Shown here: positions 27,135-35,053 of the stretch, one piece after another | How positions within the stretch are numbered: position 1 is the stretch's first letter | Layout: each line of letters opens with the position of its first letter | Made by a program: the position numbers and the translations under genes | Source of the DNA: an uncultured Eubacteriales bacterium | GTDB lineage: Bacteria; Bacillota; Clostridia; Oscillospirales; CAG-272 | Assembly (NCBI GenBank): GCA_949747515.1 | Contig: CATKFO010000063.1 | Span: 1-64,000 of the forward strand | Length of the DNA: 64,000 nucleotides | Reading direction: 5' to 3' | The notes under the pieces: model-generated | What the model was told of the DNA's origin: nothing | The model's input: only the letters and a program-made list of their open reading frames with translations | Database searches by the model: none

Positions 27135-27176
27135 AAAAGCGACAAGTTTCGTTATCGTCGGAACTTGTCGCTTTTT
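27134..27176 (+). terminator. tRNA-Arg terminator
   Basis: Perfect 15-bp arms, 27134-27148 and 27162-27176, ending in five T residues directly behind the tRNA CCA. Confidence 0.9.
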
Positions 27177-27286
27177 ATAGTACATACCCGGATTGCATTA
27201 AATAATGAACTTAGGTATGGATATATAATTAATGCTTTGGATGCTTGGGAATTTCATAAATAAGTTTATATTTCATATAAATAATG

Positions 27287-27316
27287 TTGTAATAGCTGAA
27301 CTTAATATGATAGAAT
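27287..27316 (+). promoter_or_regulatory. Promoter for the leader peptide and kinase/GNAT gene
   Basis: TTGTAA (27287-27292), an 18-base spacer and TAGAAT (27311-27316), with TGA just before it as an extended -10. Transcription would start near 27323, giving a leader of about 135 bases. Confidence 0.6.
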
Positions 27317-27350
27317 AGAAAAAGAAATTTAAAGTTTGGAGGTGATAAAT

Positions 27351-27383
27351 ATGGTAACATTCTTAAAGTTGAGAAATATCTAA
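27351..27383 (+). CDS. Candidate regulatory leader peptide, 10 codons
   Basis: This short frame reads MVTFLKLRNI and stops at TAA (27381-27383). Its ribosome site GGAGGTGAT (27338-27346) is near-ideal and stronger than that of most large genes here. A promoter precedes it and two alternative hairpins follow. Residues 6-8 are Lys-Leu-Arg, a plus-X-plus motif. From memory, the ErmD-type leader has Arg-Leu-Arg at the same positions, where macrolides stall the ribosome. I infer a translational or transcriptional attenuator controlling the gene at 27459. Function is not shown, and the frame is short enough that chance remains possible. Confidence 0.55.
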   Translation: MVTFLKLRNI

Positions 27384-27384
27384 A

Positions 27385-27441
27385 GTGCATGGAACTGTGT
27401 TAAATAGTTTTATGCACAAGTGGAACATAAAAACTATTTAA
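27385..27441 (+). promoter_or_regulatory. Mutually exclusive hairpins (attenuator candidate)
   Basis: Hairpin A pairs 27385-27396 with 27406-27417 (12 bp including two G-U). Hairpin B pairs 27400-27414 with 27426-27441 (15 bp with one bulged A). They share 27400-27417, so both cannot form together. Hairpin B ends 3 bases before the ribosome site GAGGAG (27445-27450) of the kinase/GNAT gene. Confidence 0.6.
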
Positions 27442-27458
27442 TTAGAGGAGATTGTACA

Positions 27459-28571
27459 ATGATATTTCAAGACAATGTAATTAAAGAATATTTAAAAAAC
27501 GTTTATTTTATATCCGGAACGCCTTGCGGTGGAAAGACCACTATTTCAAGAGAGTTGTCTAAGCGGCATAATTTATTCGTTTATGATATTGATGAACAGT
27601 TTGCAAATCATCAAAAACTTTCAAATTCTGTTTTTCAACCGTCGATGAATAAAATCTTTAAAGATGCGGATGAGTTTTTTGGGCGTACTGTAGAGGAATA
27701 TAAAAAATGGCTGATTGATAACACAAGAGAACAATTGGATTTTGTGTTGCTTGATTTAATTCGTCTTTCACAAAATCAGATTGTATTGTGTGACTGCCAT
27801 TTGACGGTGGAAGAAGCTGAAAAATTTACGGAATCATCAAGAATCGTTTTTTTAATAAAAGAGCCTTTGAATTTAGTTGATGATTACTGTAATCGCCCTG
27901 ATCATCTGGATTTTAGCGACTTTATAAACAGTGCGACTGATGTTGAAAAAGCAAAAACGATATGTAATACAACCCTGAAAATCCTCAACGAGAAAAGACG
28001 TAAAGATATCAAGAATAGTAGCTTTTATTGGATCGAGAGAACCTCTAAAAGTACAGTCGATGAAACTGCCGGAAAAGTCGAACGGCGCTTTGGATTTGTA
28101 AAAAACGATTTCAGTATGGATGCATTGGAGATAAAAAAAGTAGACAAAGACACGGACTTGGCAAATAAATTGATCTGTTTTGTTGAAAATTTCTCATGGG
28201 AAGATGTAAAAGAACATATGTCAGGAATTCTTCGGGCTTGGAGGCTTACTGATTGGGAAACGCCATTTGCAGCAATTGTGAATGCTCAAATTGTGGGAAT
28301 GGTTTTTATCATGAAGACAGACTATTATCCGTTGCCCGAAATATATCCATGGATATCAGGTATCTTCGTGGCGGAGGATTATCGCGGACACAGGATCAGT
28401 GAAAAGCTGATTGATTTTGCAAATGCGTATGCAAAGGAAAATGGATTTGATAGAACCTATATTCCGTCGGAACATGTAGGTTTGTATGAGAAGTATGGAT
28501 ATAGATATGTCAAGAATATTGTTAATTACGGTAACGGGAAAGACAGATTGTACGTTAAAGAAATAAAATAA
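27459..28571 (+). CDS. P-loop kinase-like domain fused to a GNAT acetyltransferase
   Basis: The 370-residue product joins two domains. Residues 14-200 form a P-loop NTPase of the small-molecule or nucleotide kinase type, with Walker A GTPCGGKTT at 20-28 and LLDLIR and VLCDCHL as possible Walker B strands. Residues about 222-370 are a GNAT acetyltransferase with the acetyl-CoA loop VAEDYRGHRISEKLID and the C-terminal YEKYGYRY. A kinase joined to an acetyltransferase recalls the plan of bifunctional aminoglycoside-modifying enzymes, but the folds and order differ, so the substrate is unknown. The ATG at 27459 has GAGGAG eight bases upstream. Base composition is clearly more AT-rich than the flanks, suggesting transfer. 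Confidence 0.85.
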   Translation: MIFQDNVIKEYLKNVYFISGTPCGGKTTISRELSKRHNLFVYDIDEQFANHQKLSNSVFQPSMNKIFKDADEFFGRTVEEYKKWLIDNTREQLDFVLLDLIRLSQNQIVLCDCHLTVEEAEKFTESSRIVFLIKEPLNLVDDYCNRPDHLDFSDFINSATDVEKAKTICNTTLKILNEKRRKDIKNSSFYWIERTSKSTVDETAGKVERRFGFVKNDFSMDALEIKKVDKDTDLANKLICFVENFSWEDVKEHMSGILRAWRLTDWETPFAAIVNAQIVGMVFIMKTDYYPLPEIYPWISGIFVAEDYRGHRISEKLIDFANAYAKENGFDRTYIPSEHVGLYEKYGYRYVKNIVNYGNGKDRLYVKEIK

Positions 28572-28574
28572 TAA

Positions 28575-28593
28575 CGAGAGTTCAAATCTCTCG
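28575..28593 (+). repeat. tRNA T-arm-like fragment after the kinase/GNAT gene
   Basis: CGAGAG (28575-28580), loop TTCAAAT and CTCTCG (28588-28593) reproduce a TpsiC arm, 3 bases after a stop codon. No other tRNA arm is present. It may be a tRNA remnant left by integration, or simply a short hairpin. Confidence 0.35.
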
Positions 28594-28635
28594 ACAAAAC
28601 CGCCGGAAATATCTTTATTATAGTGATTATACAAA

Positions 28636-28671
28636 AAGAGACAAACTTGTTTTAGATCAGGTTTGTCTCTT
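28636..28671 (+). terminator. Terminator after the kinase/GNAT gene
   Basis: Perfect 11-bp arms, 28636-28646 and 28661-28671, followed by CTTTTATCTT. Confidence 0.8.
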
Positions 28672-28827
28672 CTTTTATCTTAATAGATTAAAAATAGAAT
28701 TACGACATTGATAACGGCTTGACTTTGATGATTTTTATTGTTGATATTATAAGTCCTAATATAATATTTTCGGGTTATACAAAAAAGCAAAAGAAAGTCG
28801 CAAACTCACTAATATTTACGTATATCA

Positions 28828-28856
28828 TTGTAAAACACAGAAATTAGTGATATAAT
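28828..28856 (+). promoter_or_regulatory. Promoter for the YcaQ-like gene
   Basis: TTGTAA (28828-28833), a 17-base spacer and TATAAT (28851-28856), with TGA as extended -10. The -35 is identical to that of the kinase/GNAT promoter. Confidence 0.65.
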
Positions 28857-28980
28857 TTATACAAAATTATTATATTAAATTGTCTTATATGGCTTAATAA
28901 ATATCAAACAAAGCAGATATATAGAAAAATTATGGAAATTATGATTTTCTGAAGAAACTAACCGAGAGGCGGTGTATTTT

Positions 28981-30171
28981 ATGGGCGCTACTATTTATGA
29001 TATGAATGTTATGCGAAATATTATTTTGGAGAGTCAGCGCCTGATCCAGAAAAGCGCTGACAGTATAGAGAATATCGTATCGGACATTTGCGGATTGCAG
29101 TATGACCCTAATCCTACTATACATCTAAACCAGTATATAGCGCTTTGGAACAGAAAAAAAGATTTTAAAGCAGAACAGTTGGATATAGCGGCATATAAGG
29201 AATTCAAGATTACCGAAACATGGACATTTAAAAGGAATATGTTTTTTGTACCGAGCAATGAATATTCATTATATCGGCATGCAACGAAAAGTATTTCGAG
29301 ATGGGGAAGTTCTGATGAAAGCTGGCTTAAAGACGGAGACAGTCCTGAAATTTGGGAGGCGGAAAGAGAATTAAAAGAAAGATTATCTGATTTCGGAGGG
29401 TTGACGCTCAATCAAATTTGGGAAAACTTAGGATTAAGCTATGAATGGCATAAATATAGAAAAGAACACGATTACAGCTATAATTTACCCTTGTTCCGTG
29501 CTTTTTACAGAATGTGCCGCAGAGGAGATTTTTTGACTTGCGGCAGAAATCCCGGAACTTTCAGAGAACCTGTTTATATTTTAAAAGAAAAGGTAGGCTT
29601 TTCAGAATGGATCGATGATCCTGTTGATGAAAAAGAAGCAATAAAATGTATAATTGAAAAACTAATAGCTTCGTTTGGAATAACAGATCCGGTTCATATT
29701 TCTCATATATCCGGATATAAAACTGCTGATATTAAGCCTGTTTTTGATGAATTGGAAAAAGAAAAAAAGATTATGAAGCTTTCATATAAAATCGGTCGTA
29801 AGTATTACTATATCCATTCTTCAAAAGTACCGCTTCTGGATGAAAAAGCAGCTGTAAATTTCGGCGAAGTCCGACTTATATCACCAATGGATACAATTGT
29901 AAGGGACAAAGCGTGGCTTGAAGCATTTTTCGATTATTCCTTTACTTTTGAGTATTTCAAAAAGAAAGGCATGAAATGGCCGCTTTCAATCCTTGTAGGA
30001 AATCAATTTGTCGGTTATATTGATTGTAAAATGGATTGGAAGACCAAAAAATTTATTATTAAAGAAAGAAATATATTCAATCCCGAATTTCATGATTGCA
30101 AAGGGATTGATGCAACGATTGAGGAATTAGCTGCTTTCCATGAAGCTAAGGAAATCATAGAAAAGAAATAA
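28981..30171 (+). CDS. YcaQ/AlkX-type winged-helix DNA glycosylase
   Basis: The 396-residue protein belongs to the HTH_42/YcaQ family of winged-helix DNA glycosylases. The motif CGLQYDP supplies Q40-Y41-D42, matching the Q-hydrophobic-D catalytic pattern of YcaQ. The C-terminal VRLISPMDTIVRDKAWLEAFF segment is split here as LISPMDTIVRDK and LEAFFDYSFTFEYF, a conserved family block. YcaQ proteins unhook interstrand crosslinks and bulky alkylated bases, and related genes give self-resistance to DNA-alkylating natural products. The ATG at 28981 has GAGAGGCGG upstream. The gene is AT-rich like its two neighbours. Confidence 0.85.
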   Translation: MGATIYDMNVMRNIILESQRLIQKSADSIENIVSDICGLQYDPNPTIHLNQYIALWNRKKDFKAEQLDIAAYKEFKITETWTFKRNMFFVPSNEYSLYRHATKSISRWGSSDESWLKDGDSPEIWEAERELKERLSDFGGLTLNQIWENLGLSYEWHKYRKEHDYSYNLPLFRAFYRMCRRGDFLTCGRNPGTFREPVYILKEKVGFSEWIDDPVDEKEAIKCIIEKLIASFGITDPVHISHISGYKTADIKPVFDELEKEKKIMKLSYKIGRKYYYIHSSKVPLLDEKAAVNFGEVRLISPMDTIVRDKAWLEAFFDYSFTFEYFKKKGMKWPLSILVGNQFVGYIDCKMDWKTKKFIIKERNIFNPEFHDCKGIDATIEELAAFHEAKEIIEKK

Positions 30172-30772
30172 TATGGGCAACATTCTTTTTGTCAATGGCA
30201 AAACGAAAACATGAAAGTTAAATTGGCAGAAAGGGATATCTTTACGCGGGTTCAAATCACTCAGCCAAAATCGCAAATATGTCTTTTCGTCACGATTCGG
30301 CACGATGCGGCAAGCCCTTTAGCTTGCCGCTTTGTCGACTGTCAACATTTTTTAGGATTCGTGCGCTTCGTGCGTATAAAACCCCTTTATTTTAATATGT
30401 TTTTTGCTAAATTCTACAAGAACGCTCGTACAAAAAAGCGCTTTAGTTTTGCAAGTACTTTTTTTAATGAAATACGCCTGTCTGCGTGTGAAATAGCTGT
30501 GTTGTGAAATACACTTCGCGTATGAGATTGCTTCGGGAAACAATTCAGTACGATAAAAAGCATAGCAACCGTTATTCGCGTATAGAATTTATGCGTAATC
30601 GTGTGACTGACGGTGGATTGATTATAGGATTATTACTTTGCTATCTTCATATTCCATTGATTGATATACATTTATGTATGCAAAGCTATAAAACGCAATA
30701 CAAGTCCGCAACTTATATCAAAACATCTTATTTTCTCTTTGATATACTTGTATACGAAAGGTGGGGAACAAA
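30172..30772. other. Intergenic region before the AraC/VOC gene
   Basis: This 601-base gap has no credible gene. It contains GGTTCAAATC (30249-30258), an exact 10-base match to the tRNA-Arg T arm, in a degraded context. Two small palindromes near the next start, ATACATTTATGTAT (30666-30679) and TATACTTGTATA (30743-30754), could be regulator sites for the AraC-type protein that follows. Confidence 0.45.
30307..30330 (+). terminator. Hairpin after the YcaQ-like gene
   Basis: Perfect 9-bp arms GCGGCAAGC (30307-30315) and GCTTGCCGC (30322-30330), then TTTGTC; a plausible weak terminator. Confidence 0.5.
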
Positions 30773-31609
30773 ATGACAACGTGGCGGAATACAATTGAAA
30801 AATCGTTGATTTATATTGAAGATAATATAACGGAAGAAATAGCGCTACTTGACTTGGCCAATCATATAGGGTATTCACCGTTTTATTTTTCAAGCCTTTT
30901 TCGTTCATTTGTAGGAATGACAGTAAAAAAGTATATCGCTGAACGTCGGTTATGCCGTGCAGCATTTGACATAAGAGATACGCAAGAACGTTTAATCGAC
31001 ATTGCAATCAAATATGGATTTTCGTCACAGGAAGTTTTGACAAGGGCAATGAAAAATTCATATGGGTGTACTCCTAACGTTTTTCGTAATAATCCATACC
31101 TAATTTCATTGCCGAGCAAAATGTTTGTTTCAAACCTTGAAAATATTAAAGAAAGAAGGGGATTATCGATGAACGAATATCTCGAAAAGGGCAAGGAAAT
31201 ATTAGACGAACACACAAAATCAACAGGGTTTACCCACAAGTTTGTCGGCGTTAACATTGTTTCTTCTGATCCGAAACGACTTGCTGATTTTTATGAAAAA
31301 ACGCTTGACGCTTATATTGTCAATCACAAAGAACATGGAGGACCGTACCGTATTGAAATATGGTTTGGAGAAAGAAACGAGAATACAACTTGGATAACGG
31401 TGAATTACGACGAGGGGTTCAAACCGAAAATATATAATACTTGTCATGGATTTGAGCTTCGCGTTGCGGACGCCGATGCGGAATATAAGCGAATAAAAGA
31501 ACTAGGCGTTGAAATTAAGGAACCGCCGCAGGATCTGCCATGGGGGTATCGCTATTTCAACATAAAAGATCCGGATGGAAATGGAATCGATATAGTCGCA
31601 GCATTATAA
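30773..31609 (+). CDS. AraC-type DNA-binding domain fused to a VOC/glyoxalase domain
   Basis: The 278-residue protein starts with an AraC double helix-turn-helix (about 1-105), shown by IALLDLANHIGYSPFYFSSL and YGCTPNVFRNNP. A linker leads to a vicinal-oxygen-chelate (glyoxalase/bleomycin-resistance) domain at about 145-278, with ADFYEKTLDAYIVNHK and NIKDPDGNGIDIVAAL. In VOC proteins this second domain binds small molecules or metals, so it may be the ligand sensor of the regulator. The ATG at 30773 follows GAAAGGTGGGG. Unlike classical AraC proteins the DNA-binding part is N-terminal. AT-rich like its neighbours. Confidence 0.88.
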   Translation: MTTWRNTIEKSLIYIEDNITEEIALLDLANHIGYSPFYFSSLFRSFVGMTVKKYIAERRLCRAAFDIRDTQERLIDIAIKYGFSSQEVLTRAMKNSYGCTPNVFRNNPYLISLPSKMFVSNLENIKERRGLSMNEYLEKGKEILDEHTKSTGFTHKFVGVNIVSSDPKRLADFYEKTLDAYIVNHKEHGGPYRIEIWFGERNENTTWITVNYDEGFKPKIYNTCHGFELRVADADAEYKRIKELGVEIKEPPQDLPWGYRYFNIKDPDGNGIDIVAAL

Positions 31610-31720
31610 AATATAAATTTTATCGCCAAATTCGGATATCTTTTATTTTCGCAGGAGTATCCTATCGCCACATCTACCATTGAATGACTACGCCAAAAAT
31701 TTAGGTCCAATTAAACGGCA

Positions 31721-31742
31721 GCGCCGTCGTATTCGACGGCGC
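31721..31742 (+). terminator. Terminator after the AraC/VOC gene
   Basis: GCGCCGTCG (31721-31729) and CGACGGCGC (31734-31742) form a 9-bp stem with loop TATT, followed by CGCTCTCTTTTTCT. Confidence 0.65.
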
Positions 31743-32395
31743 CGCTCTCTTTTTCTCCTGTTTTCTTTGCTTTCCTCGCGAATGCTATGCTGAAGCAGGA
31801 AAAGCTGTAAGAACACTCGTACATTAATAGAAATGATAGTAGCAGCCTCTATTATAGAGACTGCTGTTTTATTACAATTAGCCCATATCAATTCTTCCTA
31901 TAATCTTCCTATAAAATGATAGAAAATATCTACCCTCTGCTTATATGACTTTACACTTCTGTCCTCTGGATAAATCGTCTTGGTCGACTTTGATTTTAGA
32001 TATGCGGCAGTATAGGGCGGCCGTGTTGTGGGATAGACATAGAATCACTCCTTCTGTATCTTGGTGAATACTATTGTACAGAAGTAAAACTTACTCTCAA
32101 ACGCAAATGTATTGACTTTTGCCATGCGCTCTGCTATTGCGATAAAATATAATATTTTTTTGAAGGGGAGCTATAAAGATAAAACCGAAGGCTCATTTTT
32201 ATTGGACTCCAGTTTTACAATTAAATTTATTCGGTTTGTCAAAACAGGCGCCGTCATTTCATAGGGAGCTTTAAATTTTTATTTTCGTGCCGGTAGTAAA
32301 AGATTCATACACTAGATCAAAGAAAATTGTACGGATGTTTTGTTAAGCAATAGATGTGTTATTGATATTATGCATTTTGCGAATGATCAAGCTAT

Positions 32396-32535
32396 TTATA
32401 CTGCTGCTGATCCAGTCGAACAGGGCGCTGTGCGATACGCCGTATTCTCTTTGAATCTGCGTATAGCTTTTATGCGCCACTGACCCCGTTCCTTAACCTC
32501 CGCTATGGCTTTCGTTTGCTCGTCTTTTACGTTTC
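32396..32535 (-). pseudogene. IS3-type transposase OrfA fragment, frameshifted
   Basis: Two minus-strand frames must be joined to recover a transposase helix-turn-helix. One frame gives KDEQTKAIAEVKERG. A different frame gives HKSYTQIQREYGVSHSA and then LFDWI, the typical end of an IS3-family OrfA helix-turn-helix. No OrfB, terminal repeats or full-length frame are present, so this is a relic. Confidence 0.45.
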
Positions 32536-32760
32536 CCACGCTATCGCCTCCGATATTTGTACCGTTCAATTTACTCTGCTTGGACTTCATTGTAATACTC
32601 TTACTCCAATTAAAGTCATTCCTACTTCGCTCTTCTATTATATCGAATGGCCTTCTTTGTTTCACAGTCACTATTTTATTTGGAGCTTACGAAGCATAAG
32701 TAAAAAAACTAAAAGATATAAAATGTAAATCTAATAATTTCTAGACATATTTCATATTGT

Positions 32761-32822
32761 AAAAAAAGAGCGTGGAACTTAGAAAGGCTTTTAAACCAAG
32801 TCGTAAGCTTCACGCTTTTTTA
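32761..32822. terminator. Terminator between the island and proC
   Basis: AGCGTGGAACTTA (32769-32781) pairs with TAAGCTTCACGCT (32804-32816) with one mismatch and one G-U. A-runs on the left and T-runs on the right let it act on both strands. It ends the pro operon on the minus strand. Confidence 0.72.
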
Positions 32823-32906
32823 TTACTTTACAATAGTCTTTTTAATCATTGAGAGATCTTATTGATTTAATCTCTTGCAAAAGATTTATAAAGCATTCGC
32901 GGCTAA

Positions 32907-33716
32907 TTACTTTCCGAGCTCGTCGCTGCGTATGCGAGCGGCGGAGAATGCCGAAGCTACCGAGTCGTCGAATCCAGTTTCAGTCATGGCGTCGAGAGCG
33001 GCGGCGGTAGTGCCTCCCTTAGACGTAACGCGGCGGCGCATTTCTGACGGCGACTCTCCGGTTTGAGCGATCAGCTTAGCCGAACCTATCAAAGTATGAA
33101 GAGCCAGCTCCTCGGCCGCGGCCGCTTCCATACCCCAATCGATCGCCGCCTTAGCCATAGCCTCGGTCAATCTGTAAAAGTATGCCGGTCCGCTGCCTGA
33201 CAGCGCCGTAACCGCGGATATTTCCTCTTCTTTTACTCTGCGGATTATTCCCATTGGAGAGAATATCTCTTCCGCAAGAGCGCCGTCAGATTCGTCCGCG
33301 CGGCTTCCGAGACAATATGCGGTCGCAGAACATGAAACGGAAAGAGCAAGATTAGGCATAAATCTTATAACCCTCGCTCCGTTCAAAGCGTTCTCAAGAT
33401 ATGAGGTAGAAATTCCCGCCATAATAGACAGATACAATTTATCTCCGCTAAGACGTTCCTTATACATTTCAAGAACGTCAGGCAGAGACTGGGGCTTAAC
33501 TGCAAAAAGCACGATATCTGCAAGCTCGAGCGACGAAGCGTCTCCGCGGACAATCCCGAATTTTTCTGCGGCCTCCGCCGCGCTCTCCGGAAACGCGTCG
33601 TTAACTGCGAATATATTCTCGGGAGAAAACGTCCCGCTTCTTACAAGTCCTCCAATCATTGCGGACGCCATAAATCCCGTTCCAATAAAAGCGATTCTAT
33701 TATTAAGCATTTTCAT
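32907..33716 (-). CDS. proC: Pyrroline-5-carboxylate reductase
   Basis: The 269-residue enzyme reduces pyrroline-5-carboxylate to proline with NAD(P)H. The Rossmann motif FIGTGFMASAMIGG lies at the start. The C-terminal signature is ALSGSGPAYFYRLTEAMAKAA, split as SGSGPAYFY, with SKGGTTAAALDAM. The ATG at 33716 starts one base after the proA stop, so it is coupled to proA. It completes proBAC. Confidence 0.96.
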   Translation of the reverse strand: MKMLNNRIAFIGTGFMASAMIGGLVRSGTFSPENIFAVNDAFPESAAEAAEKFGIVRGDASSLELADIVLFAVKPQSLPDVLEMYKERLSGDKLYLSIMAGISTSYLENALNGARVIRFMPNLALSVSCSATAYCLGSRADESDGALAEEIFSPMGIIRRVKEEEISAVTALSGSGPAYFYRLTEAMAKAAIDWGMEAAAAEELALHTLIGSAKLIAQTGESPSEMRRRVTSKGGTTAAALDAMTETGFDDSVASAFSAARIRSDELGK

Positions 33717-33717
33717 A

Positions 33718-34965
33718 TCAGCCGCGTATTTGGCCGTCTCCTTCAACTATAAATTTATACGAGGTAATTTCGCGAAGTCCGAGAGGACCGCGCGCGTGCA
33801 TTTTCTGAGTGGATATTCCTATTTCGGCGCCGAAACCAAATTCAAAACCGTCGGTGAAACGGGTAGAAGCGTTAACGTTGACGCACGCCGCGTCGATTTC
33901 ACGGGTAAATTTCTCGGCGGACTCACGGTCTGAGGTTATTATGGCCTCCGTATGTCCCGTTCCATATCGGCGTATATGAGAGATAGCGTCGTCAATGGAA
34001 GACGCTACTTTAACCGCCATATCCAGAGATAAGTATTCGTTCTCATAATCTCCCTCCTCGGCCGGTACGGCGAACGGAACCGCCGAACAGGTTTCCGGGC
34101 ATCCGTGAACTGTAACTCCGGCGTCCTTAAGCGCCGTACAAAGAGATATCAGCAGATCGGGGCGATCTTTATGAACAAGCAAAGTCTCGGCCGTATTGCA
34201 AACCGCAGGGCGCTGAGTTTTCGCGTTTATAAGTATTTTCTTCGCCATATCTACGTCGGCGGACGCGTCCGCATAAATGTGACAGTTGCCTACGCCGGTT
34301 TCGAGAACCGGAACCTTTGAAGAATCGACAACACGACGAATGAGCGACGCTCCGCCTCTAGGGATCAGCAGATCGATATATCCGCGAAGAGACATCATCT
34401 CGTCGACTATGTCGTGAGAAGCGCCGTCTATCAAAGCAACCGAGCTTTCCGGCAATCCTGATTCTTTCAAAGCCTCGCGCATAATTTCCGTAATAGCGCG
34501 ATTAGAATTTAACGCGCTGCCGCTTCCGCGAAGTAGAGCCGCGCTGCCGGCCTTCAATGCGAGAACCGCAGCGTCTACGGTCACGTTCGGGCGCGCCTCG
34601 TAGATCATGCCGATAACTCCCAGCGGCACGCGTACTTTCCTTATTTTAAGTCCGTTCGGCCGAACGAAGCTTTCAATTTCCTCTCCGATAGGATCCGGCA
34701 GCTTCTCCACGTCGCGTACTCCTTCCGCAACGCCTTCAATTCTTGCGCGGTTAAGAGTCAGTCTGTCAAGCAACGAATCCGATATTCCCTTTTTCACCGC
34801 TTCGTCGGTATCCTTCTTATTAGCTTCAAGAATTAAGTCCGACTTTGAAATAAGTCTATCGGAAATTAACGCCAAAGCGTTATTTTTTTCTTCCGTCGAC
34901 GCCGAGGCAAGACGTATCGCCGATTGGCGAGCCTCCTCAGCTTGTTTTAGGAGCGCTTTGTTCAT
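33718..34965 (-). CDS. proA: Gamma-glutamyl phosphate reductase
   Basis: The 415-residue aldehyde-dehydrogenase-fold enzyme reduces gamma-glutamyl phosphate to the semialdehyde in proline synthesis. IYEARPNVTVDA, LIPRGGASLIR, VCNTAETLLV with the catalytic Cys, and HARGPLGLREITSYK at the end are all ProA hallmarks. The ATG at 34965 has GGAG six to nine bases upstream. The gene lies between proB and proC. Confidence 0.97.
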   Translation of the reverse strand: MNKALLKQAEEARQSAIRLASASTEEKNNALALISDRLISKSDLILEANKKDTDEAVKKGISDSLLDRLTLNRARIEGVAEGVRDVEKLPDPIGEEIESFVRPNGLKIRKVRVPLGVIGMIYEARPNVTVDAAVLALKAGSAALLRGSGSALNSNRAITEIMREALKESGLPESSVALIDGASHDIVDEMMSLRGYIDLLIPRGGASLIRRVVDSSKVPVLETGVGNCHIYADASADVDMAKKILINAKTQRPAVCNTAETLLVHKDRPDLLISLCTALKDAGVTVHGCPETCSAVPFAVPAEEGDYENEYLSLDMAVKVASSIDDAISHIRRYGTGHTEAIITSDRESAEKFTREIDAACVNVNASTRFTDGFEFGFGAEIGISTQKMHARGPLGLREITSYKFIVEGDGQIRG

Positions 34966-35053
34966 CTTATTTCTCCATTCCGCTGCAAACAAGGCAGCAT
35001 GTTTATAATTTAGTCGAAGTTTGCTTTATAAAGCACTTATAATATTCTCATTT

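Larger units (their letters stand above)
28572..28980. other. Intergenic control region before the YcaQ-like gene
   Basis: The 409-base gap holds the T-arm-like fragment, a terminator, a promoter and an 8-bp inverted repeat, TCACTAAT (28806-28813) with ATTAGTGA (28843-28850). The repeat encloses the -35 and abuts the -10, an operator-like position. No coding frame beyond a few codons is credible. Confidence 0.5.
31610..32906. other. Degraded region with IS remnant, no intact gene
   Basis: This 1.3-kb stretch separates the island from the proline operon. It contains a hairpin at 31721-31742, an 8-bp inverted repeat (CTTCTGTA 32051-32058, TACAGAAG 32077-32084), a broken transposase fragment (32396-32535) and a bidirectional terminator (32761-32822). 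The rest is AT-rich without a coding frame I can support. Confidence 0.55.

Noticed and set aside
28575-28620. A second complete tRNA after the kinase/GNAT gene
   Set aside because: Only a T-arm-like stem and loop exist; no acceptor, D or anticodon arms precede it because a protein gene ends 3 bases upstream.
30504-30776. A 90-codon frame upstream of the AraC/VOC gene
   Set aside because: It lacks a ribosome site, overlaps the real start and has low-complexity, unrecognisable sequence.
32396-32671. An intact 91-codon minus-strand gene
   Set aside because: Part of it is the out-of-frame relic of an IS3 transposase, so it is treated as a pseudogene fragment.
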